From Multifurca ochricompacta (lineage: Eukaryota > Basidiomycota > Agaricomycetes > Russulales > Russulaceae), in contig WTXG01000488.1 in assembly GCA_022496185.1 (NCBI GenBank), positions 1 through 18,980 on the forward strand: a stretch of DNA of 18,980 nucleotides, written 5' to 3'. The translations under genes and the position numbers were made by a program. Positions 1 through 11,068 of this stretch are shown here, in pieces (position 1 is the first letter of the stretch; every line of letters starts with the position of its first letter). The notes beneath the pieces are model-generated. The model ran no database searches. It had not been told where the DNA came from and saw nothing but the letters and a program-made list of their open reading frames with translations.

Positions 1-340
1 ACGCTTCCCGGTAATAAATGAAGGTATGATTAAGGAGTATGGTTGTTTTCCAAGATAAGATTCGAAAATCTCATTGAGGCAGTCCACGGTCTTGGACTGG
101 CGAGCTGATTCGGATTCATAAAAATGGACATCTCACAGATAAACTTGTCGATGGCCATTCAAACTTGGGCTTGTTCGCGACGCATTCCAAATTGGTGGAA
201 TCAGTGTGGATGCAATCCAGGAACTGCCAAACCCATGGTACATGAGGGAGATTGGGGGAAGATCAGCGTCAACATTTGGACGGTCATTTGCAATACGTTC
301 ATCGGGGTTTTTTTGCACTTGGTGCATGATATGAATGTTT
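1..340 (-). pseudogene. Nuclease-half fragment of a nuclease-kinase family protein (copy 1, partial)
   Basis: Minus-strand fragment that runs off the left edge. It matches the N-terminal half of the copy at 12941-14430. At about 325-230 it reads HQVQKNPDERIANDRP and then DLPPISLMYHGFG, matching NDRPYTDANLLPISLVYHGFG in the left palindrome arm. After a frame change it continues with ANKPKFE (compare ASKPDFE) and, near 90-60, CLNEIFESYLG (compare GLNEIFNCYSG). The catalytic EVK segment would lie beyond the left edge and is not seen. At least two frame changes and a stop break it, so it is a relic. The family is a PD-(D/E)XK (restriction-endonuclease fold) domain followed by a kinase-like domain. 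The assignment rests on homology inside the window and on motifs; the biological role is unknown. Confidence 0.7.
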
Positions 341-1189
341 CCAAGGCTAGATGGTGGATTAGTGACAAAAGGTCCTGATAGGAAGTCGGCTTGTTTGATC
401 TTTCTTCTTTTTTGAGGCGGTTCCTGTGGAATCTCTGGCGTAAAGGCTGAGCGTTATTATCTGAACGTTATTATCGAAAATATGATCACAATTTGGTTAA
501 TGCTTGCCTGTTTATGTGAAGTATGAGTTGAACAGCATCTGGTGTGAGCCAAGAGGAATGCATGGACACTTTCTCTGCATGACCGATTCGTCTAAGATCG
601 TTGGCGCAACTCTGCACTCGCTCGGTCAGAGTCTCCTCTGGTTCGATATCAATGGGACCGGGCTAAAAAGAGCTAGTTGTACGATTTTATGGGTGGCACG
701 TAAAGATCACGAACCAATGATAGAAGAAAGTTGACGGTAGCCAATGTTCTCTTATTTAGATCAATCTTGAGCCTCTCCCATAAGGCGCTCTTGACGTCCG
801 CAGCAATGGCGTTTCTTGGATAGAAATTTTCATCAACTCGTTGAATCGCGGGACAAAAGGAAGTAGAGACATGTAGGTTGTTGACTGGTGGTGGTGATGG
901 GGTAGTAGTATTGCGGTGTACCCGACCTTCTTGCCACTTGCCACTTGCACCCTCTTCCTGCCTTTTATCTACTTGTTTCGAAACCAGCTATCTTCGTATT
1001 GTCATCGGTCCACAGTCACAACTAAGCCGCCTTAGCTGAGATGAAGCTCTCTCCCGATTGTTGCGTCGCGTCATTAAGACTGGTTTTCTTTGTTGTGATT
1101 CTTTCACTTTCGCCGTACTTATGCTTATGCCTCATCCAGACACCTTATCATCTCAAACCCATTTGATCTGGTCCTGAACTCCTTGCATG
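341..1189. other. Gene-free stretch
   Basis: No coding region can be supported. All open frames are short and show no recognisable motif. A decanucleotide, CGTTATTATC, occurs twice at about 451-475, and TTGCCACT is repeated in tandem near 930-947. This may be 5' flanking or degenerate repeat sequence next to copy 1. Confidence 0.5.
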
Positions 1190-1345
1190 TGTGTACTATA
1201 TAGCGAATAGCTCGGTCTTTGTGGTAGAAGACTGAGGTTCTAAAATATGTAATAGTCTACCTTATTAGAGTACGCTAATTGGAATGCAAGTACTGATGAT
1301 AGTGAGTCCGGTCCGGCATCTCGGCTGCCATTCTATTTCAACAGC
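1190..1345. repeat. Dispersed repeat R1 (left copy)
   Basis: This block recurs at 11948-12120 in the same orientation. Shared landmarks in order are TATAGCGAATAGCT, then GTCTTTGTRGTAGAAGACTGAGGTTCTAA, then GTCCGGNCCGGCATC, and finally a C-rich tail with CTATTYCAACAG. The copy here lacks about 57 nt present at 11961-12017. It sits downstream (in gene sense) of the minus-strand kinase-half relic at 1781-2575, just as the other copy sits downstream of the left palindrome arm. This suggests R1 is part of a mobile or segmentally duplicated unit carrying the nuclease-kinase family. Confidence 0.7.
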
Positions 1346-1538
1346 ATGCTCGACCCTGAACGATGCACTCGCTTTCTATTTTCTCCTTCTCCTTCTTTTC
1401 AAGGCTCCTACACCCTCACTTTCTGTTCCTCGCTACCACTTTCCAGTTCTCTCCTGCCTCAACAGCCTCAGCTTCGTGCGAATGGGCTCACCCCGCCTTC
1501 GTGAATTTTCTGATAATAGAGAACCAAAAGTGATTACT

Positions 1539-1580
1539 TCTTTTCTTGTAAATCGCACCCTCGGTAGCATTTTTGTTAAT
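1539..1580. repeat. Dispersed repeat block C (left copy, degenerate)
   Basis: The stretch TCTTTTCTTGTAAATCGCAC followed by CTCGGTAGCATTTTTGTTA resembles block C at 11885-11944 (CCTTTTCTTCTAAATTGGAC, then TGTCGGTAGCATTTCTCTA) in the same orientation. The reverse complement is at 14686-14749. Here block C lies between R1 and the kinase relic; at 11.9 kb it lies outside R1, so the block order has been rearranged. Confidence 0.55.
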
Positions 1581-1780
1581 CTATGTAACCATATTCATGT
1601 GGGTGCGTTATTTTGAATCCAAAGGACATCTTTGTCCACCTAGACCGAATCCACCGGACCTTGTTCTTCTGGTACTGGAAAAGAGAAGAAAACTTAAGCT
1701 GCTCCAAGTCTTGAGTGAACGTCAGCTTATGTCCATCGGAGTCTATATCGCCCGGGAGGTGTCTCATCAGACTCAGGTGC

Positions 1781-2575
1781 TCAAATACAAACTGATCCAT
1801 TCCGTACCTCTTCCTCTCCCTGTAGCTTTCCCAATGTAAATTCCAGAAACGAGTCATCACGCTCCTTCGTCCTTCGTGATCCATAAATCATTCGAACACC
1901 TCTCACCAATTCGCCATGGAGAAGAGCAGTCGGATACCACACTGGTCCAGAAATCAAATCCCCACCCCAATCAAAATCTACCAACGTGATCTTTTCAGGG
2001 TTCTTCTTGTTGATGATCAAATTTGCGTCTCGAGGGTCTCCATGCACCCATCCCTTTCTATGAAAGGCACCCACCAATTGCCTGAAATCCTTCAACCACT
2101 TCCCAAGGTATTTTGATGAATAACACTCAATTTTGGATTCTTCATTATCAATCTATTCTATCATGACAACATGCCACCCATAGCCATAGCCTAGTAGTTC
2201 AGGTGCAAGACCATCCCTCACACAAAATTCATGAAAGTGTGGGAAGTATCGTCGCGTGAACTTGACGATGACCTCATGTTTGCTTTTGATGGCAATCGCC
2301 ATGTAGATGAACTGATCTGGATATCAATTTCCACCTTCTGATATGCCTCTCTGTCAATCATAAAGTTGAACATCCCAGGACCAGGAATGGCAGGAACCTG
2401 ACTGAATAAAGGGAAATCCCCTTGAAGCTTGCACTTCAGGGGGTTGGCATTGAATTTCTCTGTGGCCTCATAGATATGAGATTGAAGGATGCAAGCAGCT
2501 TCAAACACCCTCAACAGGTCCTGTCTGGCATATCTGTTCCCATTCTCTATTGCCAGGGGTGGGGTGGGAGTGCTT
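1781..2575 (-). pseudogene. Kinase-half relic of the nuclease-kinase family (copy 2)
   Basis: Minus strand. It starts near 2575 with LAIENGNRYARQDLL, then FEAACILQSHI, then VPAIPGPGMFNFMID, all matching the linker of the copy at 13633-13950. After a frame change comes EVIVKFTRRYFPHFHEFC (N-lobe with the invariant Lys) and ELLGYGYGWHVVMIE. Next is an in-frame TAG at 2153-2155, where the right-arm copy has Trp. Then KGWVHGDPRDANLIINKKN (catalytic loop, HGD..N) and LVDFDWGG (metal-binding DFD, equivalent to DFG). The end, TKERDDSFLEFTLGKLQ, is more complete than in the copy at 14430. The nuclease half is absent. One frameshift and one nonsense codon make this a pseudogene. Confidence 0.8.
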
Positions 2576-4313
2576 AGCTATGCACAATACCTGGTCTCTA
2601 AGTTCATCATAGGACATCGCTCATCACATCCTTCCCATCTCCTTTTATCATACCCACTACAAGCAAGTCCGGCGTGAACTTGTGTACAGTCGCAATATGC
2701 ACGGAATCGGCGACACTCGCAAACGGGAAGATACCGCACATAGTGGAGCACAGACATTGGGATATGCCCCTACAGTGCCCTGAATACTAGGTCAAAGGCG
2801 GAGGGATACAGCGTCGATTCGAGGCTGTCTGTCAAACATTATTTGATGAAATACTAGCAGTCGGCAGTATTGGCATGCCCACTGCATTAGAAATGGTACA
2901 AGAACTAGAACTAGAGCTAGTTTTGGCCGCCTAGATAAGACACCTAGCAGGGCAACTAGAACACTAGACACGCCATATCAACTAGTACTTGTGCTTCTAG
3001 TGAGTTGTAATCTTCCTGATGTTTCTCACATGGCGGAAAATAATTAGGGACGTTTAGGGCGCTGGATGTTAATTCTGACTGAGAATGGACCACCATATGA
3101 AGAGGCCATCCTTGCCACTTGGATATGTGTATATTGTTGACCTATGGATGCGATTTATCATTTAGGAGGGAATCTTGGTTTATATGATTGCCATTGCGTT
3201 TAGGGGAATTGGTCAACAAACCCAGGAGAGATGGGTAATGGCCTGTAGTTGCATCAGTGGTGGATGGGGTAACAAAGGTGTTCCATTGAGTGAAATTGGG
3301 GTGCCATAGCGCATGACATCTGATCCTGTGAAGACCAAGTAGATAAGATGGGGAGGGGAGAAGTCTTCGTCCAAATTGTTGAGAGTCATCCGACCAAAGT
3401 TCTAGGGGCGCCGCGAATGGGATCGGGAGACCGCTGGATAAGACGGTAGATTAGAATGCATCTGCGGTAAAACGCGCAATCATGTAAAGGACATGCGACC
3501 CTGCAGACCTAGAGGAACATGATATACGGTATCTGCCAGATGTTATGTCGGATATCAGAGGGAGAGTTCGCACTAGGTTGAGGGTCACGGTCTGAGCTGC
3601 GCAACTTGCTTGTAGTAGCTAGCATGACGGAAAGCAAATCATCGCCTAGACCCAGATATCGACTGTCCTGCGTGGCCCAAATTGCTGCCAGCGCGCGACC
3701 ATGTGATAATACTCAACCACGAGAGTGAAGAAAGCCACAAAGGCATAGTGCAGAAGTGACTTGCCCTATGACACCCTTCCGAAGATCAAGTAGGGGCGGG
3801 GATATGGCACCATCCTGAGCTTAGCGGCACTGCTATCATTTATCCTGACACTCTCTGGCAGAATGAGTCAGTGCGACCGACCCGACATGCCTTTAATGTT
3901 CCGACTCTTCAATGTACCTTTCAAGAGAATCCATTCTTCAGTTTTCGATTATGTGTGAATGGGCTCTTCCGTCGATTTGCACGTCTAAATCATAGGTTCC
4001 TATTGGTCCTTTTTTTTGGCTTTCTTTGCGAACACTTTTGGCACCCGGGTCTGGCTCTAGAAATTTACTCGAAATGTGAAGTCTTTCAACCATGTGTTTC
4101 TGATAGGGTCCCGTTTCAACATGAGACCTACACAACTATGTGATTCGGTACTATGTCTCCACCGGTTATAATCCGCGGCTTGATATTGAATCTTCACCTC
4201 AAGGCGGTTACACTTTCATCAGGGCGTCTAAGGAAGCTATTCTGTTGTGGCAGTCAACAACGCCCAGTTGTCAGAATTTCCCTTTTTTTGTTCTTCTGCC
4301 CAGGCTAGTTTCC
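2576..4313. other. Gene-free accessory stretch
   Basis: About 1.7 kb with no supportable gene. Open frames are short and lack family motifs, and no tRNA or terminal repeat was seen. The distinctive content is the CTAG-rich patch annotated separately at 2787-3000. The last 230 bases are the likely 5' region of P450-1. Confidence 0.5.
2787..3000. repeat. CTAG tetranucleotide cluster
   Basis: Eleven CTAG tetranucleotides fall within 214 bases, ten of them between 2854 and 3000. They include the palindrome AACTAGAGCTAGTT at 2909-2922. The sequence around each site varies, so this is not a simple tandem repeat. Function unknown. Confidence 0.6.
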
Positions 4314-4320
4314 TTATAAT
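4314..4320 (+). promoter_or_regulatory. TATA-like element upstream of P450-1
   Basis: TTATAAT ends 55 bases before the ATG at 4376, inside the usual fungal distance range, and follows a T-rich tract. Motif and position only; there is no evidence of use. Confidence 0.3.
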
Positions 4321-4375
4321 ATGGCAGTTACTAGTGCAAGGTATGGGTCATCTCAGCTCTCTCTGTTTGATTGAT

Positions 4376-6632
4376 ATGGAAGTAAGCAGCCTCCTCTTCT
4401 TGTCCACCTTAATATCTTCGTTGCTTCTGTGGGTCTTCGCCCTTTCGCGCCGCGGGAAGTCGATCCTACATGATTTGCGTGGGCCTGAGTCCAAGTCCTT
4501 TTGGCTAGGTGCGATCTCCATGGTTCAGTTTTCATACCCACCAGCTCACAATCATTATTCTCAGGCAATCAGCCGGAATACATGTTCCAAAAAGGAACAG
4601 GCGAATCAGAGTTCAAATGGATGGGTGCATACGGTTCAGCTTGGCGCGTTCGAGGGTGTATGGGGTGAGCTTCTTACAGAATGGCTGTCTCTTGTTGTCG
4701 CTGAACTTTCCTTAGGAGGACCGGCTTATGGTCGCTGATCCCAAAGCACTTCAGTACATTCTGCATGCGTCTGGTCACGACTTTCCAAGACCCCGGATGT
4801 ATCCCATACCATACGAATGCTAATCGGGACGGGATAGGCTGCACGGAAGGCAAGTACATCATGATGTTGATCACTTTTCATTCCTGAAGAACCCTTTCAG
4901 GGGAGATTCATAGACGACAGAGAAAGTTATGGCTGCGGCGTTTTCTGTACCCATTTGAAGGCGTTTCTCATTCAGTTTCAGTTTACCGCATCAAAGGCAA
5001 GAGGCAGTTTAAGCAATTGCAGAAGGAATGCGTTCTAATTTGAATACTAGCTCGCACAAAAGTGGAAGGACGAAATCGCCACTGATCCAAATCAGGAACC
5101 TCTCCTCAATGTATCAGAGTGGCTTTCGAGGACGACACTGGACATCATTGGAGAGGGTGAGCAATATAAGTCTAATTGATTGCTCTCGTGCTAACGCTGT
5201 CGTCAGCTGGTTTTGACTTCGACTTTGGAGCGCTGGATAATTCACACAATCCAGTGACTCGCATGTACGACAGTCTTTTGTGAGCCGCATTAACCATAAG
5301 GAATTGGATTCGCTTGAGCTTACAAAAACGCTCCCATCAGTGTGGACTCTCTATACCATGGTCCTCTTGATGCATTGTTCGAATCTTTCTGGCGTTACCT
5401 CCCCAAACCCATCCTCAATCTCCTCGTTTACCTTCCGCGGCGCGAGTATCGTCGCTTCCGGAATTACCTAGGCAGTATTCGCGAGGTGGCGCGAGGGATA
5501 GTACGTAAAAGTATCGTCAATGGCGATGGCCGTGACATAATGAGCGTTCTCCTGCGCGCGAACGACTCTGAAGATCCTCGAACTAAACTCTCTGATAATG
5601 AGGTCGTTGATCAGATTAGGTAAAGTTTGGACAGTGGTTTACAATTGGCTCAATTTCCGACACGCTTCTTGCAGCACGCTTCTGTTGGCAGGGCACGATA
5701 CTTCCGCAAATTCTTTGACGTGGTTCTTTGGGAGCTTGCTAAGCATCCGGAATCAGCGAGGGCCATTCACGAGGAAATCGCCGCGGTGCGAGCTCGCATT
5801 GGCTCCAGAGACTTTTCGATAAGCGATCTCGAAGGCATGTCAACGATGGTTGCTGCGCTCAAGGTGTCGTTAAAACTCAGTCTCAGCTCTGCTTAGCTAA
5901 CTAACTAACTGTATTTGTGTTTGTTTGCAGGAGTCCATGCGGCTACACCCGATTGTATGGCAGCTTTCGAGAGTTGCCGCTAATAATGATGTCATACCAC
6001 TTGCATTTCCGATCATAACCAAGTCAGGCAAGCAGATCTCGGCGATCCCCATTTGTAAGGGTACACATATAGATATGTCGTTTTGTTCGTATAGCCGGTG
6101 AGTAGGATGTCTATGAAATCCTTATCACCGTTCGCCTTCACAAGAAGGAACACACAGGCTTCCTGAGGTGTGGGGAGAAGACGCGGATAAGTGGAATCCT
6201 GAGCGATTCCATCAGCTCGATAAGGAGAAACAGATTTCTCTGGGTTGTACGCGAATCTGTGAGAGTCCCAGTTGATAAGTCGTTTCAAAGAAGCCTCACG
6301 CATTTTTTTTGATAGCATAAATTTCTGTTAGTCGTTCACAAAATCATGTCGTGATGTTCATCTTGCTAAATACTCGCTCGAAAAAAAGCGGGTGGAATTC
6401 GTGGCTGTCTCGGCTGGCGGTTTGCGTACGTTGTCTCCCGCCCTCACGAGCTTCACATACATAGCCTTGACATTTGTCCCCAAGCATCATAGAAATGCAG
6501 GCATCGCTGCAGCTCTCCTCGAAAATTTTGAATTTAGCTTACCCCTCAGACGCCAGAGACGCAGATCACCAGGAAACCCTTAGGCTCATGGTGCCCATGG
6601 TAGAAGGTAGTTTCTATCCTTGGATGGGATGA
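4376..6632 (+). pseudogene. Cytochrome P450 monooxygenase, broken (P450-1)
   Basis: Microsomal class II P450 (heme mono-oxygenase, ER membrane, CPR-dependent); substrate unknown. Exons read by splice sites and homology to P450-2: 4376-4508, 4565-4664, 4716-4853, 4901-4996, 5051-5156, 5207-5279, 5341-5619, 5675-5863, 5931-6097, 6158-6258, 6316-6326, 6389-6425, 6493-6632. It opens with a hydrophobic anchor (LLFLSTLISSLLLWVFAL) and LRGPES. Then come FKWMGAYGSAWRVRGCMG, ADPKALQYILHASGHDFP, the I-helix AGHDTS, the K-helix ESMRLHP (ExxR), WNPERF, and the heme loop FSGGIRGCLG, a perfect FxxGxRxCxG. Breaks: one-base losses in exons 2, 8 and 10, a TAG at the end of exon 3, and a scrambled exon 4. One intron (4997-5050) would be GC-AG. 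It is probably a decayed gene, although the motifs are well kept. Confidence 0.85.
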
Positions 6633-6796
6633 AAGTTAGGTACTTGGAATAAATCGAATAGGAGATAATCTCTTCATTTCTTCATGTAACAACACTTTGG
6701 TTGAATCCCGAGAATTGAATTCATGCTGTTTTTCTATAACGCTGTGCGCAAGAAAAGTAATGGTCGGATCACCTGCTATGGGTAGTGACGCCCAAG

Positions 6797-6865
6797 GCAT
6801 TAATGGGTAGTGGTAACCTGGGTCGTTGCCATCGACCCGCCCTGGGTTCGATTCCCAGTTAATGC
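6797..6865 (+). tRNA. tRNA-Gly(GCC)
   Basis: It folds as a cloverleaf. The acceptor stem GCATTAA/TTAATGC has 7 perfect pairs. The D arm GGGT-AGTGGTA-ACCT contains the A box. The anticodon arm GGTCG-TTGCCAT-CGACC gives anticodon GCC, and the T arm CTGGG-TTCGATT-CCCAG contains the B box GGTTCGATTCC. The discriminator is A. There is no intron and no encoded CCA. At 69 nt it is about two bases shorter than usual: one base is missing between the acceptor and D stems, and the variable loop is 4 nt. A T8 run follows at once. It lies between the 3' ends of the two convergent P450s. Confidence 0.88.
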
Positions 6866-6867
6866 AA

Positions 6868-6875
6868 TTTTTTTT
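6868..6875 (+). terminator. RNA polymerase III terminator of the tRNA-Gly gene
   Basis: A run of eight T begins three bases after the tRNA 3' end. This is the standard Pol III stop signal and supports the tRNA as a transcribed gene. Confidence 0.8.
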
Positions 6876-7048
6876 CCTCCTTCCATATATTCACACGTCG
6901 TAGTTGAATAGACACAAGTAGCATAACGTGACAAGTCCTGTGGTGGTACATTCTATTTCTTTGGACCTCTTCACTACCTAGGTAGGTCACAGTATCGAAT
7001 GATATAAGGTTCTGGTTCTGACACACGGCATAAATGGATACCAAGGTA

Positions 7049-9343
7049 TCAATTAATTGGCTTAACCCGAAGACCCATCCAAGCGCCCTTCTCCCATCAG
7101 CCATAGGCATCATGACATGAGACGGCTTGCGATAGATCTTTGTCTTCTCATTTTGAGGAGGAAGGGAAAACTCGAAATTCTCGAGGAGCGTAGTGATGAG
7201 GATCTGCATTTCAAGGACCTATGGACCGTATAAGGAACCCAAAAAAAATGCAGCTCCGCGCGTGGAACACAGCGGTGATCAAGAATTGCACTTACGAGAA
7301 TCTCCAACCGATGCATGCGCGGGACCCGCTCGCTAATAACAACTGCATTAGAAGGCAGGTGTGGGTCAATTCAGTACTTACAAAAGTTCATCCTATAGTG
7401 AATCATTAGCCCAATATCGCAACATTGTAATGAAAATACGGGTACACTTACACATTGCCAAAGAGGCGATGTTGGATTGCCGTACCCTGTTTGGATCCAA
7501 GAATCGCTCCGGGTTCCATTCATTGCTATCCTCACCCCACACCTCAGGGAGCCTGCTCCATTTAGTCACCTATCGACTCCATTCACTACGATACTCACCG
7601 ATTGTAAGCCGCAGTGGAAATATCGATCGGCGTCCCTTTCTTGATAGGAATTGAAGTGATCTGCTCGCCTGACTTGGTAGTAATTGGAAACGCCAATGGA
7701 ATTACGTCGTCACGAGTCGCTACCCTCGCGAGCATCCAGAAAATTGGGTGCAATCTCATCGACTCCTACGAGTATGAACAAGGATTTCATCAGAGGTTAG
7801 CGAGGAAGGCGTAACCAGGCATCACCTTGAGAGCAGCCTGAGTATATACCATGCTGTCGAGGTCTGACGTCGTATACTCCTCGCTGTTCGTCGGGCGCGC
7901 ACAACGGCTATCTCCTGTCTGATGCGTTCCTGGGCATCGGGGTGCCTTGCAACTTCATAGAAGAACCAAGTCAAAGTATTTGCGGTTGTGTCGTGCCCGG
8001 CAAGGAGAAGGGTGCTAAATTTGATAAATTAGTGAGTGAAAGTGTCAGCTGTCAGCTGGTATCTACAGATGACTTGACGCACGAGATCTGGTCGATTACT
8101 TCGTTGTCAGCCATTTTGCTCTTGGGATCCGAAGATTCATTGGCACGTAGAAGCACGCTCATGATGTCTTTCCCATCTCCATTTATCATGCTCTCCTTTA
8201 TCATTTCTCGAGACATATTTCGGATGTAATCCAGGAACGAGCGGAATCGACGGTATTCGCGTGTGGGCACATAACGTACATATTCCAATAACGGCTCCGG
8301 AATGAAGTGCCAAGACTCTTTGAAAATAAGGTCGTACCAAGCGGGGTAAAGTGTCGAGTCCACGCTGGTTGTCGTTAAAATACGGGTTAGTATAAGCAAT
8401 AGCAAAGACAGTGGAGGTTTACAATAAATTGTCATATTGCGCCGCCAGTGGGGTCTTTATATCGTCGAGAGACCCGAACTGGAAATCGAAGCCAGCTACA
8501 AGCGCCATCAGAATTATGAGATTGTGGCAGGAGCAGTAGCCTCCACACCTTCTCCGATAACATCGAGGGTTGCGCGTGAGAGCCATACATTCATGTTTAT
8601 GAGCGGCTGGCCGGATGGATCGACAGGAATCACATCATCATTCCATCTTTGAACAAGCTTCGATGTGATATTAGATTTGGTGTTCTCCTACTAGACATGG
8701 GAAGATGCCAAACCTTGGACGCGGTCCTGTGGAACAAGGGAAGGAAGGATCGCAATTGAGGTGCATTGAAGGATGGGCTTATAATCTTCCGCTGACGTTG
8801 ATGAGTCTCGCCTAGATGACTCAGGCGATAAGTGACAAGTATCAGGAATATAGAAACAATACGAACATTGAACAGCAACCAATCCCTTGCCTACAACCAG
8901 CTCATTGAAGTGGGCTCTGTCTGTTGACTTGGGGTAGTGATATCCAGTCATGTGAAGGATATATTGTAGCGCCTTTGGGTCCGCTAACATTAAGTGGTCT
9001 CTCTGTAATAATTCCTCTCAAAAGAGATCAAGGACATGGGATAAGCATAGACACACCCCAAAGCATCCTGTTCTACGCCACGCTGAACCATATTCGCGCA
9101 TCCACTTGAATTCGCTGTCTCCGACCTCATTCTGGTATCGAATGTCGGCCTCGCTCCCTAATAATCACCATTTAAGTTCAACGGCGATTGAAAGGTAGAA
9201 ATGTGGATACATGCCAAGCCAAACGAGGATGGTTCTGGTCCTCTGAGATGTTTGAGAGATCCACCGCGACGGCGAAAGTATATAACAGCTAGGAGAGCAG
9301 GCCCTGACAGAAGGGTAAATAATAATGCAGTTAGGTGGTCCAT
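7049..9343 (-). pseudogene. Cytochrome P450 monooxygenase, nearly intact but frameshifted (P450-2)
   Basis: Paralogue of P450-1, convergent to it. Exons (minus): 9343-9211, 9157-9057, 9002-8867, 8811-8714, 8657-8549, 8495-8423, 8364-8083, 8014-7826, 7765-7599, 7552-7452, 7392-7382, 7332-7296, 7218-7049. Motifs in order: N-terminal anchor (LTALLFTLLSGPALLAVIYF), LRGPEPSSF, EVGDSEFKWMREYGSAWR, ADPKALQYILHMTGYHYP, I-helix AGHDTTANTLTWF, ESMRLHP (ExxR), EWNPERF, and heme loop FSSGSRACIG (perfect FxxGxRxCxG). No nonsense substitution was seen. The only breaks are single-base losses near 7895, 7475, 7218 and 7100, and allowing for the last of these the frame ends at TGA 7051-7049. It is either a very young pseudogene or a real gene carrying assembly indels. 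Substrate unknown; ER membrane enzyme by family. Confidence 0.88.
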
Positions 9344-9379
9344 TCGTGGCCTTGTGCAGTTTCTCCTCACTCAGTTGTG

Positions 9380-9387
9380 TTTATAAA
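9380..9387 (-). promoter_or_regulatory. TATA-like palindrome upstream of P450-2
   Basis: TTTATAAA lies 36 bases upstream of the P450-2 ATG (9343-9341). It is self-complementary, so it reads the same on both strands. Position and motif only. Confidence 0.35.
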
Positions 9388-11068
9388 CGCAGAAATGGCC
9401 TTGAATGGGAGTTGTCGGTGTTTCCGAGTGGATGTGGAATACAAATCGGTGATGCAGCTGGAGGTGCAGTCGAAAAATGGTTCACTTTTGTGCCTCCGAA
9501 TCACATGATAGCACCTATGGATGTTCTTGAGGAGAAATTAGTGTGAAGGCTGGAGAATCCAAAGCGCGTTTTTGACACCAGTTCCTCTTAGAACCTCGCG
9601 AGATTGGGTAAAGTGCATATATTCCTTCTTCTTGAAAGGAGCAGCAAGAAAGGTATTGGGATATAAAGGGGCATGGAGACCGTCACACGCACGGTTCCAC
9701 GTACATTGCCTCCGGAGCCAAGGTGGTCATTATAGCTTTGCTGCAGGGTCAACTCCGAGTCAGTAACAGGTAGCACATAGCCGCAAACTCCGTCAACGGA
9801 ATGCAGCCCACAACAGTCTCATGGCTAAAGAGTTGTAGACGCCGTGGGTGAAATTGGATGTGAACCTGCTTTGGCCGCCAATAGCTGCCAAGTCTCTGAT
9901 AAATCCCAATCGACGGGTCCTAATATAGTCACAGCGTTTGGCTGTGATGCCATGGGAGATCGCCAATCGTTGACAGGCAGCACCCAAAAACGGACTTGAT
10001 TGGCTAAACGTAAGAATCGCTCGTCACGACTCCGAATTATGCTGGTGCGATATCTGTCGGACTCGGACTTGAGCCTTGCGAATATAGCAGGGCGCCCAAT
10101 GAAAGGTATTGCGGCACGCGTAGACTGCGGAATCTTCAGTTTAGTTTACCAGCGCTGTCCTTCAGGGGATCCAATAATGCCCATTCACGCGCTGACTTCC
10201 TTGTTGATTGCGGGCGCCGGCAATCTAGCCAGACCGACGGTAAGTTCCTGTACCATTGGATAAATGAGATGACCACGTACAATGCCGGCCCAATAAAATG
10301 CAAATAAAAACGGATGGACATATAGGACATAATAAAAATAGAAAGCGCTTGCGAGAGTGATCAATATCCACGGCGCCTAGTGTGAGGAACTTCGACTCGA
10401 GAGCTGTAGGCCTCTTGCGGTTCTTCCTGATTCCAACTCGCACTTTCGAGTTCTCTCTCCTAGCGAAGAAACGATAATTTGAAGGGGAGCAATTGAGAAG
10501 TCTCAAGCTCACGAAGCATCACCCTGGCCCTGGGAACACGACCTCTGGTAAATAATCACGTGATATTACTGTTCCATGCACGTGCACTTTCGAATGGCGC
10601 GAGCGGACAAGAGGCAGGACCTACGTTCTAGTTTAGTTCGCGGGCTCACCCCCCCTCCTTCATTCATCAGGACAAGCTAGACTGTGGACAAAGATGAGGG
10701 TGCACCTGATCCGTTACAATGCTCCAACTGATTCGTGCGGACTTGTCACTCGAGCCTGTATTCCTTCCCGTCCAGCTTGAGCTTTTTGGCCAATATTTCA
10801 CCAGGGTTTCCCGTTCTTAGAGTAATTGACTGCCTTTGCATGAAATATTTATACTACACTGTTTCTAACGCGGAGCTAGGACAAATAATCCTGATCCTAC
10901 CTCCTGGCACCTCCTCCCCTCAGTACTTAAAAAAAAGTGTTGATACCCTGATGTATATATTTCGTGCATTTGTGACAGCGACATTCAAAACAATACCCCG
11001 ATCTGACATCTATCTAACATCTATTCTTGGGTTTCTCGTATTACACTCTATCTAGGCTGGATCACGAC
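9388..11068. other. Unassigned 1.7-kb stretch
   Basis: This holds the 5' region of P450-2 and then sequence without a recognisable gene. On the minus strand, 10330-10225 reads as a hydrophobic N-terminus (FYLHFIGPALYVVISFIQWY, then RNLPSV). It looks like a membrane anchor plus linker of another P450-type protein, but nothing convincing follows in any frame down to 9660. Other open frames here are short and motif-free. A broken gene is possible but unproven. Confidence 0.3.

Noticed and set aside
9660..10330. Possible degraded metabolic gene (P450 or terpene-synthase-like) on the minus strand
   Set aside because: Only a hydrophobic N-terminus is suggestive; no catalytic motif was found in any frame, so no gene is called.
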